64,000 nt of DNA from CAYMZZ01 sp044463125 (GCA_044463125.1 JBIQMS010000005.1:62001-126000); one strand, 5' to 3'; shown: positions 53,075-61,773, counted from the stretch's first letter. The notes: generated from the letters alone by a model not told the origin. Program-made: numbers and translations.

Positions 53075-53859
53075 TATTGATGTGCAGCCAGCAACGGCAC
53101 AGTACTACTATGCGCCAGCTTCTTCGTATTGCTGCTGTTGAACAGGTTGTTGAAGAAAGAATGGTTCTTGGGTATGATGATGATCAGGTCTATCTGGTGA
53201 TCTTTGGAGAATTGGGCAATGGCTTCCTGGAAATCGTTCATGCCAATGAAATAAAATTCGGGATTGAATTCGGCGAACATCTCCTGCATTTTTGCCCTTT
53301 CGGCCAGGAACTCTTCGGTAAGTGTAACGTAGTGCTGGTTGTCTACATTCACGATATGGAGATTGGCCTGAAAAAGTTCCAGCACTGTCTTAATCGCCAG
53401 CACGGGTGTGCTATTGGTTACATCTTTAAAGTCGGAAGTAAGTGCGATATTGTTCATGCCCGAGTAGCTGGCATCCTTGGGAACAATCATTACGGGGCAT
53501 ACGTTTTTGGCGGCCATTCTAAGTGAATTACTTCCCTTAAAAAGCTGGCGCCATTCATCTTTTTCCGAAATACCCATCACCATCAGTTCAGCGGTCTTTT
53601 GATAGGCCAGGCGACCCAGACTGTCGATCAGATCATCTCCGGATTCTTTTACGCATTCAATTTGCCGGATACCTTTTTGCTGCATCTCCTTGCTCAGGGT
53701 TTCCAGATAGTTGCCCGCAGTTTCCGCTTCGTCGTCATCCTCGTACATATGGTACAGGATTACACGAACATCATTTCTGCCACTCAGCATATCGGCAGCA
53801 AATCGGGCGGCATGCAAACTGTTTTCGCTAAAGTCAACCGGAATGATCACATCTTTCAT
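53074..53859 (-). CDS. universal stress protein with two Usp domains
   Basis: A 261-residue protein of two tandem UspA-like folds (about 1-140 and 148-261). The first opens MKDVIIPVDFSENSLHAARFAADML and ends with MGISEKDEWRQLFKGSNSLRMAAKNVCPVMIVP, where the G-x2-G-x9-G(S/T) ATP motif is only partly kept. The second, opening ALTSDFKD, has PKNHSFFNNLFNSSNTKKLAHSSTVPLL without it. The role is in stress tolerance; the exact activity is unknown. Its stop codon sits within the outer ACGT array of R13. Confidence 0.88.
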   Translation of the reverse strand: MKDVIIPVDFSENSLHAARFAADMLSGRNDVRVILYHMYEDDDEAETAGNYLETLSKEMQQKGIRQIECVKESGDDLIDSLGRLAYQKTAELMVMGISEKDEWRQLFKGSNSLRMAAKNVCPVMIVPKDASYSGMNNIALTSDFKDVTNSTPVLAIKTVLELFQANLHIVNVDNQHYVTLTEEFLAERAKMQEMFAEFNPEFYFIGMNDFQEAIAQFSKDHQIDLIIIIPKNHSFFNNLFNSSNTKKLAHSSTVPLLAAHQ

Positions 53860-54141
53860 GGTGGTATAGTATGTTGGTTAAAGTGTGACAAAGAAACGTA
53901 AAAAAAGCATATTTCCCCGCCACAGGCCGAGAGCCTGTAATTCCTGTTGAATGCTTATATAGTTCTATCAGAATGCAGCACGTGGTGCGCGAATAAGGTC
54001 TGCCGCCAACTGGTTTTAAGTGTTAATACTCAATTTATTAGAAAGCAAACTAAAACCTTCAGTTTTACGTATATAGCATATACCTTGCCTTGTTGGCTCA
54101 TTATTTTGATTAGTAGCAAGGGCCCCTTTAATACTGTACCT

Positions 54142-55305
54142 ATGAAGAAAGCGAAACTTCCGTTAGACGAGGCGTTGCGCTTGAGCGATTTGGATGCCTA
54201 TGAGATCCTGGATACCGCCAATGAAAAGGATTTCGATGAACTGGCGGAGTTATTGAAGCATATTACTCAATGCTCTTACGTGGCCATTTCATTTCTAGAT
54301 ACCCATCGGCAGTGGCATAAAGCGCAGAAAGGCTTACCCTCCGATTCCCATGCCCGCGACCTTTCCTTTTGTTCCCATACCATTCTCGAAAATAAAGTGA
54401 TGGTGGTGCCTGATGCCTTAAGGGATGAGCGCTTCCATGATAATCCGCTTGTTACCGATCATTTGCATATACGTTTTTATGCGGGTGTGCCCATAGTATC
54501 AGCCAACGGCAGAAATATAGGAACCGTTTGCGCTTTCGATTCGGAGCTAAAGCCTTTTACCCCTGAACAGGAACGAGCTATCGAAATCATTTCGCACCAG
54601 GTAACACGCCTTCTTGAGCTGAGGATCCGCAACAGGCGGGCTATCCGAAAGGCAGAAGAAATGTTGGAAATGGAACGAAAAACCCTCGAATACACATTAC
54701 AGGCACAGGAGGAAGAGCGCAGGGCTTTTGGGGTGGAATTGCATGAAAACTTTGCGCAGGTAATCGCTGCCTGTCTCCTGTATATGAACCTCGCGCTTGA
54801 ATCGCAGGAGCCTAACCGGAACATGGTAATCAAGGCACGCCATGAAATGATGGAACTACTCCAGGAAATGCGCAGGCTCTCAAGAACCTACAATCCTATT
54901 AACATGCCCGTCGTGAGCCTGGAAGAAGTGGTGAAAGAATTCCTGGATCAGTTCAATGATGGGAAAATTCAGGTGAAGCTCAACTGGCAGGATAAACTTG
55001 TGGACCTGCCCAATGAAGTGGCCCTAATCCTGTTTCGTGTGATGGATGGATACCTCCGTTTGATCAGGGACTCCGGGCGAAACGGTCATGTGGGTATCCA
55101 TATCAGTGCGCAGGATGATTTAGATATAGAAATTGTAGATGATGTTCCTTACGACAATTCGCTGGGTTCCGAATTTGAGATCGGGCTTAACGCTATTCTT
55201 AGCCGTATTGATATTCTTGAAGGGCGCTACAGCCTCGAGTGTGAGCCGGGTAAACCACATTGCTTCAAAGTAAAATTGCCCTTTCCGCTGAGCATAGCCT
55301 GCTAG
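54142..55305 (+). CDS. GAF-domain sensor with degenerate histidine-kinase region
   Basis: From the ATG at 54142 the protein has 387 residues; the open frame extends upstream to 53947 but that part reads like leader. Residues about 25-165 form a GAF domain (ISFLDTHRQWHKAQKGLPS, ARDLSFCSHTILENKVMVVPDALRDERFHDNPLV). A coiled coil (about 170-205) leads to a HisKA_3-like helix EEERRAFGVELHENFAQVIA that retains a His. The ATPase part is degenerate: LFRVMDGYLRLIRDSG has lost the usual Asn of the N box, and VDDVPYDN and the later segment lack the Gly-x-Gly loop. It may be a pseudokinase or a response element. No regulator gene is adjacent. Confidence 0.75.
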   Translation: MKKAKLPLDEALRLSDLDAYEILDTANEKDFDELAELLKHITQCSYVAISFLDTHRQWHKAQKGLPSDSHARDLSFCSHTILENKVMVVPDALRDERFHDNPLVTDHLHIRFYAGVPIVSANGRNIGTVCAFDSELKPFTPEQERAIEIISHQVTRLLELRIRNRRAIRKAEEMLEMERKTLEYTLQAQEEERRAFGVELHENFAQVIAACLLYMNLALESQEPNRNMVIKARHEMMELLQEMRRLSRTYNPINMPVVSLEEVVKEFLDQFNDGKIQVKLNWQDKLVDLPNEVALILFRVMDGYLRLIRDSGRNGHVGIHISAQDDLDIEIVDDVPYDNSLGSEFEIGLNAILSRIDILEGRYSLECEPGKPHCFKVKLPFPLSIAC

Positions 55306-55315
55306 TTTCCCCGCA

Positions 55316-55693
55316 TTATTTTCCGGAAGCGGATTTGCCAGCCGGCAATTCACCAAGGTGGGTGAATTTGAATCCGGTTGTGTATTTCAGCCCATAACCC
55401 AGGGCCCGGTCAAAAGCGCTATGGGCAAACAATAGCAAACCGGCCGCCATCAGCAGTTTATTGTCCCAATACCAGCCGGCCAGGGCAAGCAACAGGGCAA
55501 CTGCTTTGTGGTGAAACAGATTGTAAAAAAACGCTCCCACTTTATTGCCGAGAGTATAACCCAGCATGCTGATATCGGGTGAAAAAAATAGCAGAATCCA
55601 CCAGCCCCAGTGCAAGGGCAATTGCAATTGGGTAAGTAAAATGATGCCGGCGCCCATTTGGCCCCATTCTTCCAGTTGTAGTGTTCTCTTCAT
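55316..55693 (-). CDS. DUF4260 small membrane protein
   Basis: A 125-residue protein with about four membrane segments and the family-typical block WWILLFFSPDISMLGYTLGNKVGAFFYNLFHHKAVALLL (given in parts), plus HSAFDRALGYGLKY. These match DUF4260. Function unknown; it is an inner-membrane protein. It sits tail-to-tail with the GAF sensor gene (10-base gap) and downstream of the Crp/Fnr gene on the same strand. Confidence 0.85.
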   Translation of the reverse strand: MKRTLQLEEWGQMGAGIILLTQLQLPLHWGWWILLFFSPDISMLGYTLGNKVGAFFYNLFHHKAVALLLALAGWYWDNKLLMAAGLLLFAHSAFDRALGYGLKYTTGFKFTHLGELPAGKSASGK

Positions 55694-55770
55694 AATTTGA
55701 AATGATTAGATCACAAAATTCCGGGAACCGGCCATCAATCCGATTTACAAAAGATAAGAAATGGAAAAGC

Positions 55771-56349
55771 CTATCGGATTCGGTTTCGGATTCTGCTCAA
55801 ACTTACAGGAGTAATACCCAGGTAGCTGGCGATATACTGTTGAGGAATACGTTCCAGTATTTTCCTTTTGTTGCTTTGAAGCAATTGCTGGTAACGTTTT
55901 TCGGGGGAAAGAGTAAGCAGGTCCACCATTCTTTCTTCCAGTCCCATAGCCAGGTATTCAGCCAGTAACCTGCCGAATTTTTCCCAGTTGTGGCTTTGCG
56001 TAAAAAGTTCGAGCAATGTAGAATAGCTGAAACGTAATATCCGTGCATCTGTAAGTGCTTCAATGCTCAGGCGCGATGGCATCCGTGTTATGCAACTGAA
56101 ATAAGCGCTCATCAGATGGCCTTCAAAGTAGAAATAGGTGGTTTTTTCTTCGCCCTCCAACTCGTAGAACTGTCGGAAATCGCCTTCGCAAACAAATGCC
56201 ACCCATTTTTCACGACGACCCTGTTCTGCGAAAAATTGGCCTTTGCTTAATTCAATGGTTTCTAAGTGCGGCTCCAGTAGTTGCCAATCGGCATCGTCGA
56301 TCTTTGTGAACCGTTCAATATGCGTCCGCATGAACTTTTTATCATTCAT
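55771..56349 (-). CDS. Crp/Fnr-family transcriptional regulator
   Basis: A 192-residue regulator. Residues about 10-130 are a cyclic-nucleotide-binding fold (IELSKGQFFAEQGRREKWVAFVCEGDFRQFYELEGEE). The C-terminus ERIPQQYIASYLGITPVSLSRIRNRI is the winged-helix recognition part. It lacks the Arg-Ser of the classical cAMP pocket, so the effector is unknown; such short Bacteroidota members are common. A -7 box lies directly upstream at 56354-56361, giving a very short leader. Confidence 0.9.
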   Translation of the reverse strand: MNDKKFMRTHIERFTKIDDADWQLLEPHLETIELSKGQFFAEQGRREKWVAFVCEGDFRQFYELEGEEKTTYFYFEGHLMSAYFSCITRMPSRLSIEALTDARILRFSYSTLLELFTQSHNWEKFGRLLAEYLAMGLEERMVDLLTLSPEKRYQQLLQSNKRKILERIPQQYIASYLGITPVSLSRIRNRIR

Positions 56350-56353
56350 GGTA

Positions 56354-56361
56354 CAAAGTTA
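56354..56361 (-). promoter_or_regulatory. -7 promoter box of the Crp/Fnr gene
   Basis: Read on the minus strand it is TAACTTTG, fitting TAnnTTTG. It lies only 4 bases before the start codon, so the transcript would be almost leaderless or the true start is further in. Confidence 0.45.
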
Positions 56362-56385
56362 GGATTTGTTAGTAGGGACTAAATC

Positions 56386-56430
56386 AAAAGCCCGGGGCCA
56401 GCATGGGAAATGCGGCCTCCGGGCTTTTTT
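56386..56430. terminator. GC-rich hairpin between the secreted protein and Crp/Fnr genes
   Basis: Arms AAAAGCCCGG and CCGGGCTTTT enclose a 25-base loop region. It follows the stop of the large secreted-protein gene on the minus strand, where the T-tract is CTTTTGATTT; on the plus strand the T-tract is longer. It probably ends the upstream gene's transcript. Confidence 0.65.
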
Positions 56431-56448
56431 CGTCTATGAAAAGGAGCC

Positions 56449-59400
56449 TTAGTTTTTGATCAGTTTAATTGTCTCCACGGCATCTGCACGCATGATCCTC
56501 AGCAGGTACTGACCGGTGGGGAGTTGGTGCAGGTTGAGAGTGTTGGTGCCCTGTAATCGCTGTTGCATCAACTGTTGTCCACGCATATCATATATGGCTA
56601 CCGTATAGTTTTCGCCAGCCATTAATCCATAAATCTTCACCATGTCCGTAGCCGGATTGGGGTAGAGCCTTAGGGATGCGGAAGTTTGGGACAGATGTAC
56701 CAGCAATTCCTGCGAGTAGCTGAATCGTCCGTCAATATCTATTTGTCGTATACGATATCGGACCGAGCCTTGCAGGTTCGACCGGTCGGTATAGCTGTAT
56801 CGTTGAACGGAATTGCTGTTGCCGGCCCCGGCCATGCTATCAATAGCCTGGTAAGCACCCTGGCCCTGCGCCCTTTCAATCACAAACTGATGGTTCTGGT
56901 CTTCAACTGCGGTTGCCCATTCAAGCTTAATTTGTCCCGACTCCTCTTCCGCCCTGAAGTACAGCCAAATCACCGGTAACGGCGTACCTACGGTAAACTG
57001 CCCTTCAAGGTACTGATTGCTATACACGGGTGCGGAGCTGCCATTGAATTCAATGACGCGGTAATAGTAGGTTTTTTGGTCGGTGAGGCCGCTGATGGTT
57101 ACCTGGTTGCCAGTGTTGGCGTACACAACATATTCACCGAGGCCGATCTGGCTGCCATTGCCAAAAGTGGTATTGGCGGGGTAGGCGGTGAGGTTTGTGG
57201 GCGAAGCGGTTACGGGCGCACCTTCGCGGACCACCAGCAATCTTCCCTGTCCATCACCTTTTTGCCATTGCAGTTCGGCGTTGGTGCCGGTTACGGTAGC
57301 TTGCACATTGCTGGCCGCGTTTTGCGGTGCCGATGCCGTAGCGCCGCTGCCCGACAGGTAGGATGAGGTAAGGTAGGCTGTTGCCGTACCGGTGCCATTG
57401 TATTCAAAAACCGCCATGTGGTAACTGCTGGCCGGGTTCAAACCTGTAAGGGTAACTGCATTTTGCTCTCCATCATGGATCACAAATTGCCCGTTGCCCA
57501 GGTCCTGGCCTGACTGCCAGGTGGCATTCGCAGTATAAGTTTGGCCGTCCTGCGGTTGGAAATCTACTGCGCTTCCTTCTCTGGCCACTACAAGTCTCCG
57601 GGCTCCGTCACCCGCCGTCCAACTAAAGCGTACACTGTTTCCTTCACGGTTTGATACAACAGGCGCACTCGCGGGCACGGTGGGCTTAGCCGTTGGTGCC
57701 ACGCCAGCCGTTGTAAAATTGAAACTCACGCCAGGCATCAAATACACTGGTGCCGATGAGCCGTTTAATGAGAAGCCCATCACATAGTAGGTTGTGCCTG
57801 GTTCCAGCCCCGACACATTGAAGGCAGTATTAGTTGTTGTTTTCGATATTAGATAATTGCCATTACTAAGCTCAGCCAATCCAAAAATAGAGTTGGTGCC
57901 ATAGTACACCAGGTCCGCAGGTTCGGCATCTACGGGCGCAGCTTTCTTCATCACCCACAATTCACCGGTTCCATCACCGGGCGTAAAGCCGATGGTGGCG
58001 GAATTTGTTTGCAGGTTCGACACGATCACCGAAGATGGCTGGGTCATCGGAGCCGAATAAGTGGCCACGGATCCTGCGAGATAGGAACTGGTAAGATAAT
58101 CAGGCGATGTTCCGGAAAGATTGTATTCAAACACGGCGAAATGATAAGTAGTACCGGGTTCCAGGTTCGAAACCTGCACGTTATTATTCACCCCGTCATA
58201 CACCACGAATTGATCTGGTAGTATGGCGCTGCCATTGCCAAATTCATCATCAGCTGTGTACTGCGTGCCATCTACCGGCTGTGCGGTTACGGCGGCGTTT
58301 TTCCGCGCAATTACAATGCGCCGGCTGCCATCCCCATTTGTCCATAATACGCGAAAGCTGTTCCCTTCCCGGAAATTACTTGTCATGTTGGTAGATGGGA
58401 AAAGAGGCTCTGCCGGCATGGTAATCGTAACGGTGGTGGCCGTAGCAGAGTACACTGGATAATTATTTCCTGAATACTCAAATACGGCGAAATGGTAGGT
58501 ATGTCCGGGTTGCAGATTCGTTACATTTACGGCTCCACCATTTGAGCCACTGTTGATGGCATAATTACCTGCACCCAGATCGGTACCACTGCCAAATGCG
58601 CCATTGCCTGTGTAGCGTACCAGGTTTTCGGGTTGCACATTCACGGGCTGGTTCTCCCGACCCATTACAAACCGGTAGCCTCCTGTTCCGGCATTGTATC
58701 GTAGGGTGAGGGAGCTTCCGGTTACATTGTCGAAATACACATTGGAAGGAGGCAGGGGAGTGCTGGCAGTAGGACTGCTATTGTCGCGGGGAACATTAAT
58801 ATAATAAGTGCTTCCATCCCCATTTTGATCAAATTCCACTGCCCGGAAATGATAAGTGGTATTGGGTTCCAGGTTGGTGACCGTAACACTGCTGCCTGTA
58901 CCACTTAATACCACAAATTCGCCCGGTGCAATTTCGGAACCGGAGCCAAAAACCGCGCTGGCTGCATAGCTTTGACCATTTACCGGCATGGCGGTAACCG
59001 CTGTGTTTTTACGGGCAATTACCATTCGACGGCCTCCGTTGCCTTTCGACATGGAAAGGGAGAGTCGATTCCCCTCAATGGAGCTAAAAATCATGGATTG
59101 AGTGGCAACCGTAGGCCCGCTGAGGGTAGTGATGGAAGCCTGTGCACCTGGTGTTTTATAAACAGGATAGGAGTTGCCATTGCGTTCGAATACCGCAAAA
59201 TGGTAAGTAGTGTTGGCTTCGAGGCTGTTCACAATTACGGCAGTGCCGTTGCCGCCATACAAAACAAAATTACCATTGCCCAGATCGGCCCCTTCCCCGA
59301 AGTCGGTATCAGCCGAGTAAGTTTGCAGGTCAGTCGGAGTAACATCTACCGGCGCCCCTTTTTTGGCGACTACCAACCGGCCGTCACCGGATCCTGCGGT

Positions 59401-59889
59401 AAAGCCCAGCCTCAAGGTGCTGCCTGCTACTTGTGTGAAGCTGAGATTGCTAACCTGGGTTGTCGGCGTAATCGCGGTGGACTTTGAACCAATAAGCGGA
59501 ATCATCAAATATTCCGTGCTTACTCCCGTGCCATTATATTCATAAATAGCAATGTGATAAACGGTGTTCGGCAAAAGATTGGTGACGGTAACTGTTGTAT
59601 TAGTGCCTTTATATACAACATACTCATCGGGAGCTGTAAAGGCAGCGGCTGCAGTGCCAAAGGAAGTATTGGCCGTATAGTCAGTTCCATTGACCGGCTG
59701 ACCGGTTACAGGGCTGCCAGCCTTCATCACAATGATGCGCGAAGCGCCATTGCCTGCAGTGAATCGCAATGTGAGACGTGAGCCCTCATTGCTCGTGTAC
59801 TGTAAATTGCTGGAGGGAACGGTGGGCGGAGCGGCCAGGATCACAAAGGCCAGCAACGCGGCACCAATTAGGGTAAAAATTTTCTTCAT
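56449..59889 (-). CDS. large repetitive type IX-secreted protein
   Basis: An 1146-residue protein: signal peptide (MKKIFTLIGAALLAFVILA), eight tandem domains of about 105-120 residues (about 20-965), a beta-rich domain (about 975-1065, TPLPVIWLYFRAEEESGQIKLEWATA) and a C-terminal type IX sorting signal LRLYPNPATDMVKIYGL ending in TIKLIKN. The eight domains share a TYHFAVFEYNG-like end strand and look like fibronectin type III repeats. They alternate between two types: A has PVNGxxY and B has PxDLxxY. So the array is four A-B dyads. It is expected on the cell surface, perhaps as an adhesin; no partner gene is adjacent. Confidence 0.85.
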   Translation of the reverse strand: MKKIFTLIGAALLAFVILAAPPTVPSSNLQYTSNEGSRLTLRFTAGNGASRIIVMKAGSPVTGQPVNGTDYTANTSFGTAAAAFTAPDEYVVYKGTNTTVTVTNLLPNTVYHIAIYEYNGTGVSTEYLMIPLIGSKSTAITPTTQVSNLSFTQVAGSTLRLGFTAGSGDGRLVVAKKGAPVDVTPTDLQTYSADTDFGEGADLGNGNFVLYGGNGTAVIVNSLEANTTYHFAVFERNGNSYPVYKTPGAQASITTLSGPTVATQSMIFSSIEGNRLSLSMSKGNGGRRMVIARKNTAVTAMPVNGQSYAASAVFGSGSEIAPGEFVVLSGTGSSVTVTNLEPNTTYHFRAVEFDQNGDGSTYYINVPRDNSSPTASTPLPPSNVYFDNVTGSSLTLRYNAGTGGYRFVMGRENQPVNVQPENLVRYTGNGAFGSGTDLGAGNYAINSGSNGGAVNVTNLQPGHTYHFAVFEYSGNNYPVYSATATTVTITMPAEPLFPSTNMTSNFREGNSFRVLWTNGDGSRRIVIARKNAAVTAQPVDGTQYTADDEFGNGSAILPDQFVVYDGVNNNVQVSNLEPGTTYHFAVFEYNLSGTSPDYLTSSYLAGSVATYSAPMTQPSSVIVSNLQTNSATIGFTPGDGTGELWVMKKAAPVDAEPADLVYYGTNSIFGLAELSNGNYLISKTTTNTAFNVSGLEPGTTYYVMGFSLNGSSAPVYLMPGVSFNFTTAGVAPTAKPTVPASAPVVSNREGNSVRFSWTAGDGARRLVVAREGSAVDFQPQDGQTYTANATWQSGQDLGNGQFVIHDGEQNAVTLTGLNPASSYHMAVFEYNGTGTATAYLTSSYLSGSGATASAPQNAASNVQATVTGTNAELQWQKGDGQGRLLVVREGAPVTASPTNLTAYPANTTFGNGSQIGLGEYVVYANTGNQVTISGLTDQKTYYYRVIEFNGSSAPVYSNQYLEGQFTVGTPLPVIWLYFRAEEESGQIKLEWATAVEDQNHQFVIERAQGQGAYQAIDSMAGAGNSNSVQRYSYTDRSNLQGSVRYRIRQIDIDGRFSYSQELLVHLSQTSASLRLYPNPATDMVKIYGLMAGENYTVAIYDMRGQQLMQQRLQGTNTLNLHQLPTGQYLLRIMRADAVETIKLIKN

Positions 59890-60032
59890 GGTAAGAAATG
59901 ATGGTTAATGATTGATTCGGCGCAAAACTGTTCCACCGCTATTGTTTTTACCAGCAACAGCGGAATGAACCGTATTTTATGCCGCATGAACTGTAACCAT
60001 TCATTCCCCGACTTTGAGCCAGCTACATTAGC

Positions 60033-60071
60033 CTTTATTACGTCCATGCCTCAGGCATGGACGTAATAAAG
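60033..60071. promoter_or_regulatory. perfect 19-bp palindrome upstream of prfB
   Basis: Arms CTTTATTACGTCCATGCCT and its exact complement around a single central C, so 39 bases are fully symmetric. It lies 7 bases upstream of the prfB -7 box and covers its -33 region. It could be an operator, a cruciform or a dispersed hairpin element. It is not followed by a T-tract and does not sit after a gene end. Confidence 0.7.
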
Positions 60072-60077
60072 TTTCGC

Positions 60078-60085
60078 TATATTTG
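60078..60085 (+). promoter_or_regulatory. -7 promoter box of prfB
   Basis: TATATTTG fits TAnnTTTG and ends 4 bases before the prfB ATG. The transcript would be nearly leaderless unless it starts elsewhere. The expected -33 position lies in the palindrome at 60033-60071. Confidence 0.6.
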
Positions 60086-60089
60086 CGCC

Positions 60090-61173
60090 ATGACAATAGA
60101 AAAATTACAGGATATGCGGTCCCGCATTGCCGGGATAAGGAGGTTTCTTTGACGTCGCTAACCGACGTGATAAAATAGAAGCCGATAAGCAGCTTTCATT
60201 GAGCCCCGGATTTTGGGACGACAATAAGCGTGCTACCGAAATACTGAAAAATATTAAGCTAAACGAGTACTGGGTACGGTTGTTTGATGAAACGGAAACA
60301 GCCGTAGAGGACTTTGCCGTGCTGTACGAATTCTGGAAAGCAGGCGATGCCACCGAAGAAGAGACCAAAGAGGCTTATGAGAAAGCCCTGGTTTCGCTGG
60401 AAGATGCCGAGTACAAAGCTACCCTCAACGAACCGGAAGACGAGCTCCCCGCCGTTCTGCAGATCAATGCCGGCGCCGGAGGTACCGAAAGCCAGGACTG
60501 GGCCGAGATGTTGGCCCGGATGTACCGGATGTATGGCGAAAAGCAAGGCTGGAAAGTAACCGAGCTGGATTGGGTTTGGGGCGATGGAGCAGGCATTAAA
60601 ACGGCAACCCTCCAGTTTGAAGGACCCTTTGCCTATGGCTTCCTGAAAGGTGAAAGCGGCGTACACCGGCTTGTGCGCATTTCACCCTTCGACAGCAATG
60701 CACGCCGGCACACCTCTTTCTGCTCCGTATTTGCCTATCCCCTGGTCGACGATACCATTCATATTGAAGTAAAGGATTCCGAAGTGAAAATGGAAACGGC
60801 GCGCAGTGGTGGTGCAGGAGGTCAGAACGTAAACAAGGTAGAGACCAAGGTAATGCTAACCCACCTGCCCACGGGCATAGTGGTGGTTTGCCAAACCGAA
60901 CGCACCCAATTGGGCAACCGCGAAAAAGCGATGACCATGCTGAAAAGCCGGCTCTATGAAGAAGAATTGCGCAAGCGCAATGAACTGAAAGATGCCGCCA
61001 ACAGCAAGAAGAAAAAGATTGAATGGGGAAGCCAGATACGTTCTTATGTCTTCCATCCCTATAAAATGATCAAAGACCACCGAACCGATTTTGAAACCGC
61101 CAATATCCAACCGGTTATGGACGGGGAGCTGGATGGGTTTATTAAGGCGTATTTGCTGGCGGATAAGGGATGA
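60090..61173 (+). CDS. prfB: peptide chain release factor 2, programmed +1 frameshift
   Basis: The ATG at 60090 opens a 20-codon frame that stops at TGA 60150-60152. The slip site is AGG AGG TTT CTT TGA C, the classic RF2 arrangement: an internal Shine-Dalgarno-like AGGAGG followed by CTT-TGA-C. A +1 shift on CTT leads into the main frame at 60151, giving a protein of about 360 residues. Motifs: the codon-reading SPF in RISPFDSNARRH and the catalytic GGAGGQNVNKVET. It releases chains at UGA and UAA. The layout join(60090..60149,60151..61173) means RF2 controls its own synthesis. Some tools would start it at 60199 and lose 36 residues. Confidence 0.95.
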
Positions 61174-61182
61174 TGCCCCCTG

Positions 61183-61196
61183 CCCCCTAAAGGGGG
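61183..61196. repeat. CCCCCTAAAGGGGG palindrome left of the DUF559 gene
   Basis: A 14-base inverted repeat, preceded by GCCCCCT (61175-61181), 10 bases after the prfB stop. It pairs in type with a similar palindrome right of the DUF559 gene at 61745-61760. It is too short and lacks a T-tract for a clear terminator. Confidence 0.55.
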
Positions 61197-61275
61197 AAAT
61201 TCACGCGCTGAAAGGTTTTTTTTCACATTGAATTCCGTGTGCTTTATCCTAGTTTGCTATGCAAAAGACTCGGAT

Positions 61276-61671
61276 ATGAAATCAAAAAAATCTGCCTTTG
61301 GAAAGGAAGGAATGTTCCGACAAGCTCACCCGATAATTTTTAGGAATGCAGCTATCTTAAGAAATAGGATGACTCATGCGGAAGTACTTCTTTGGAATTA
61401 TCTGAAGACTACTTTTCCTACCATAAAATTTAGACGGCAACATCCAATTGGTAATTTTATTCTTGACTTCTATTGCCATAAGAAAATGCTCGCCATTGAA
61501 GTTGACGGAGCAGTCCACAATAATGAGGAAGTAATGGAAATGGATCGCTTGAAAGAGAGTTATTTGAGGGACAAAGGCTTATCTATATTGCGATTCAGTA
61601 ATGAAGATATATTGAGAAACCCCCTGCATGTACTGCAATTGATAGGTGAAAAATTAGATGTTTTACCGTAG
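61276..61671 (+). CDS. DUF559 endonuclease-fold protein
   Basis: From the ATG at 61276 the protein has 131 residues (an upstream in-frame start at 61228 is less likely). It carries the DUF559 core, related to very-short-patch-repair and restriction-type nucleases: MTHAEVLLWNYLK, FRRQHPIGNFILDFYCHKKMLAIEVDGAVHN (Asp and Glu-x-Asp for the metal) and LRDKGLSILRFSNEDILRN. It is a stand-alone gene between prfB and pruA. Its base composition is more A/T-rich than its neighbours and similar G-rich palindromes flank it, so it may be a recently moved unit. Confidence 0.85.
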   Translation: MKSKKSAFGKEGMFRQAHPIIFRNAAILRNRMTHAEVLLWNYLKTTFPTIKFRRQHPIGNFILDFYCHKKMLAIEVDGAVHNNEEVMEMDRLKESYLRDKGLSILRFSNEDILRNPLHVLQLIGEKLDVLP

Positions 61672-61712
61672 TAGAATCAAACAAATTCCGAGATTATTTG
61701 GATCGATCCTCT

Positions 61713-61720
61713 TAGCTTTG
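61713..61720 (+). promoter_or_regulatory. -7 promoter box of pruA
   Basis: TAGCTTTG fits TAnnTTTG, 53 bases before the pruA start. No TTG occurs at the expected -33 position. Confidence 0.4.
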
Positions 61721-61744
61721 TCAATTATTAAATCAATAAATAAT

Positions 61745-61760
61745 CCTCCCTTTAGGGAGG
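61745..61760. repeat. CCTCCCTTTAGGGAGG palindrome right of the DUF559 gene
   Basis: A perfect 7-bp inverted repeat with loop TT, followed by TAGGAGGG. It lies in the pruA leader, so it could also fold as an RNA hairpin just before the start codon. Confidence 0.55.
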
Positions 61761-61773
61761 TAGGAGGGCTTAT

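Noticed and set aside
53922..53938. ACAGGC/GCCTGT hairpin between the stress protein and GAF genes
   Set aside because: It has only 6-bp arms and no T-tract, and lies in a divergent gap, so it is not convincing as a terminator or operator.
53947..54141. Upstream extension of the GAF sensor gene
   Set aside because: The 65 residues have no family features; the GAF-domain proteins of this type begin with the sequence after the ATG at 54142.
60199..61173. prfB starting at the TTG at 60199
   Set aside because: It would remove the conserved N-terminus. The upstream ATG at 60090, the CTT-TGA-C slip site and the fitting +1 frame show the real start.
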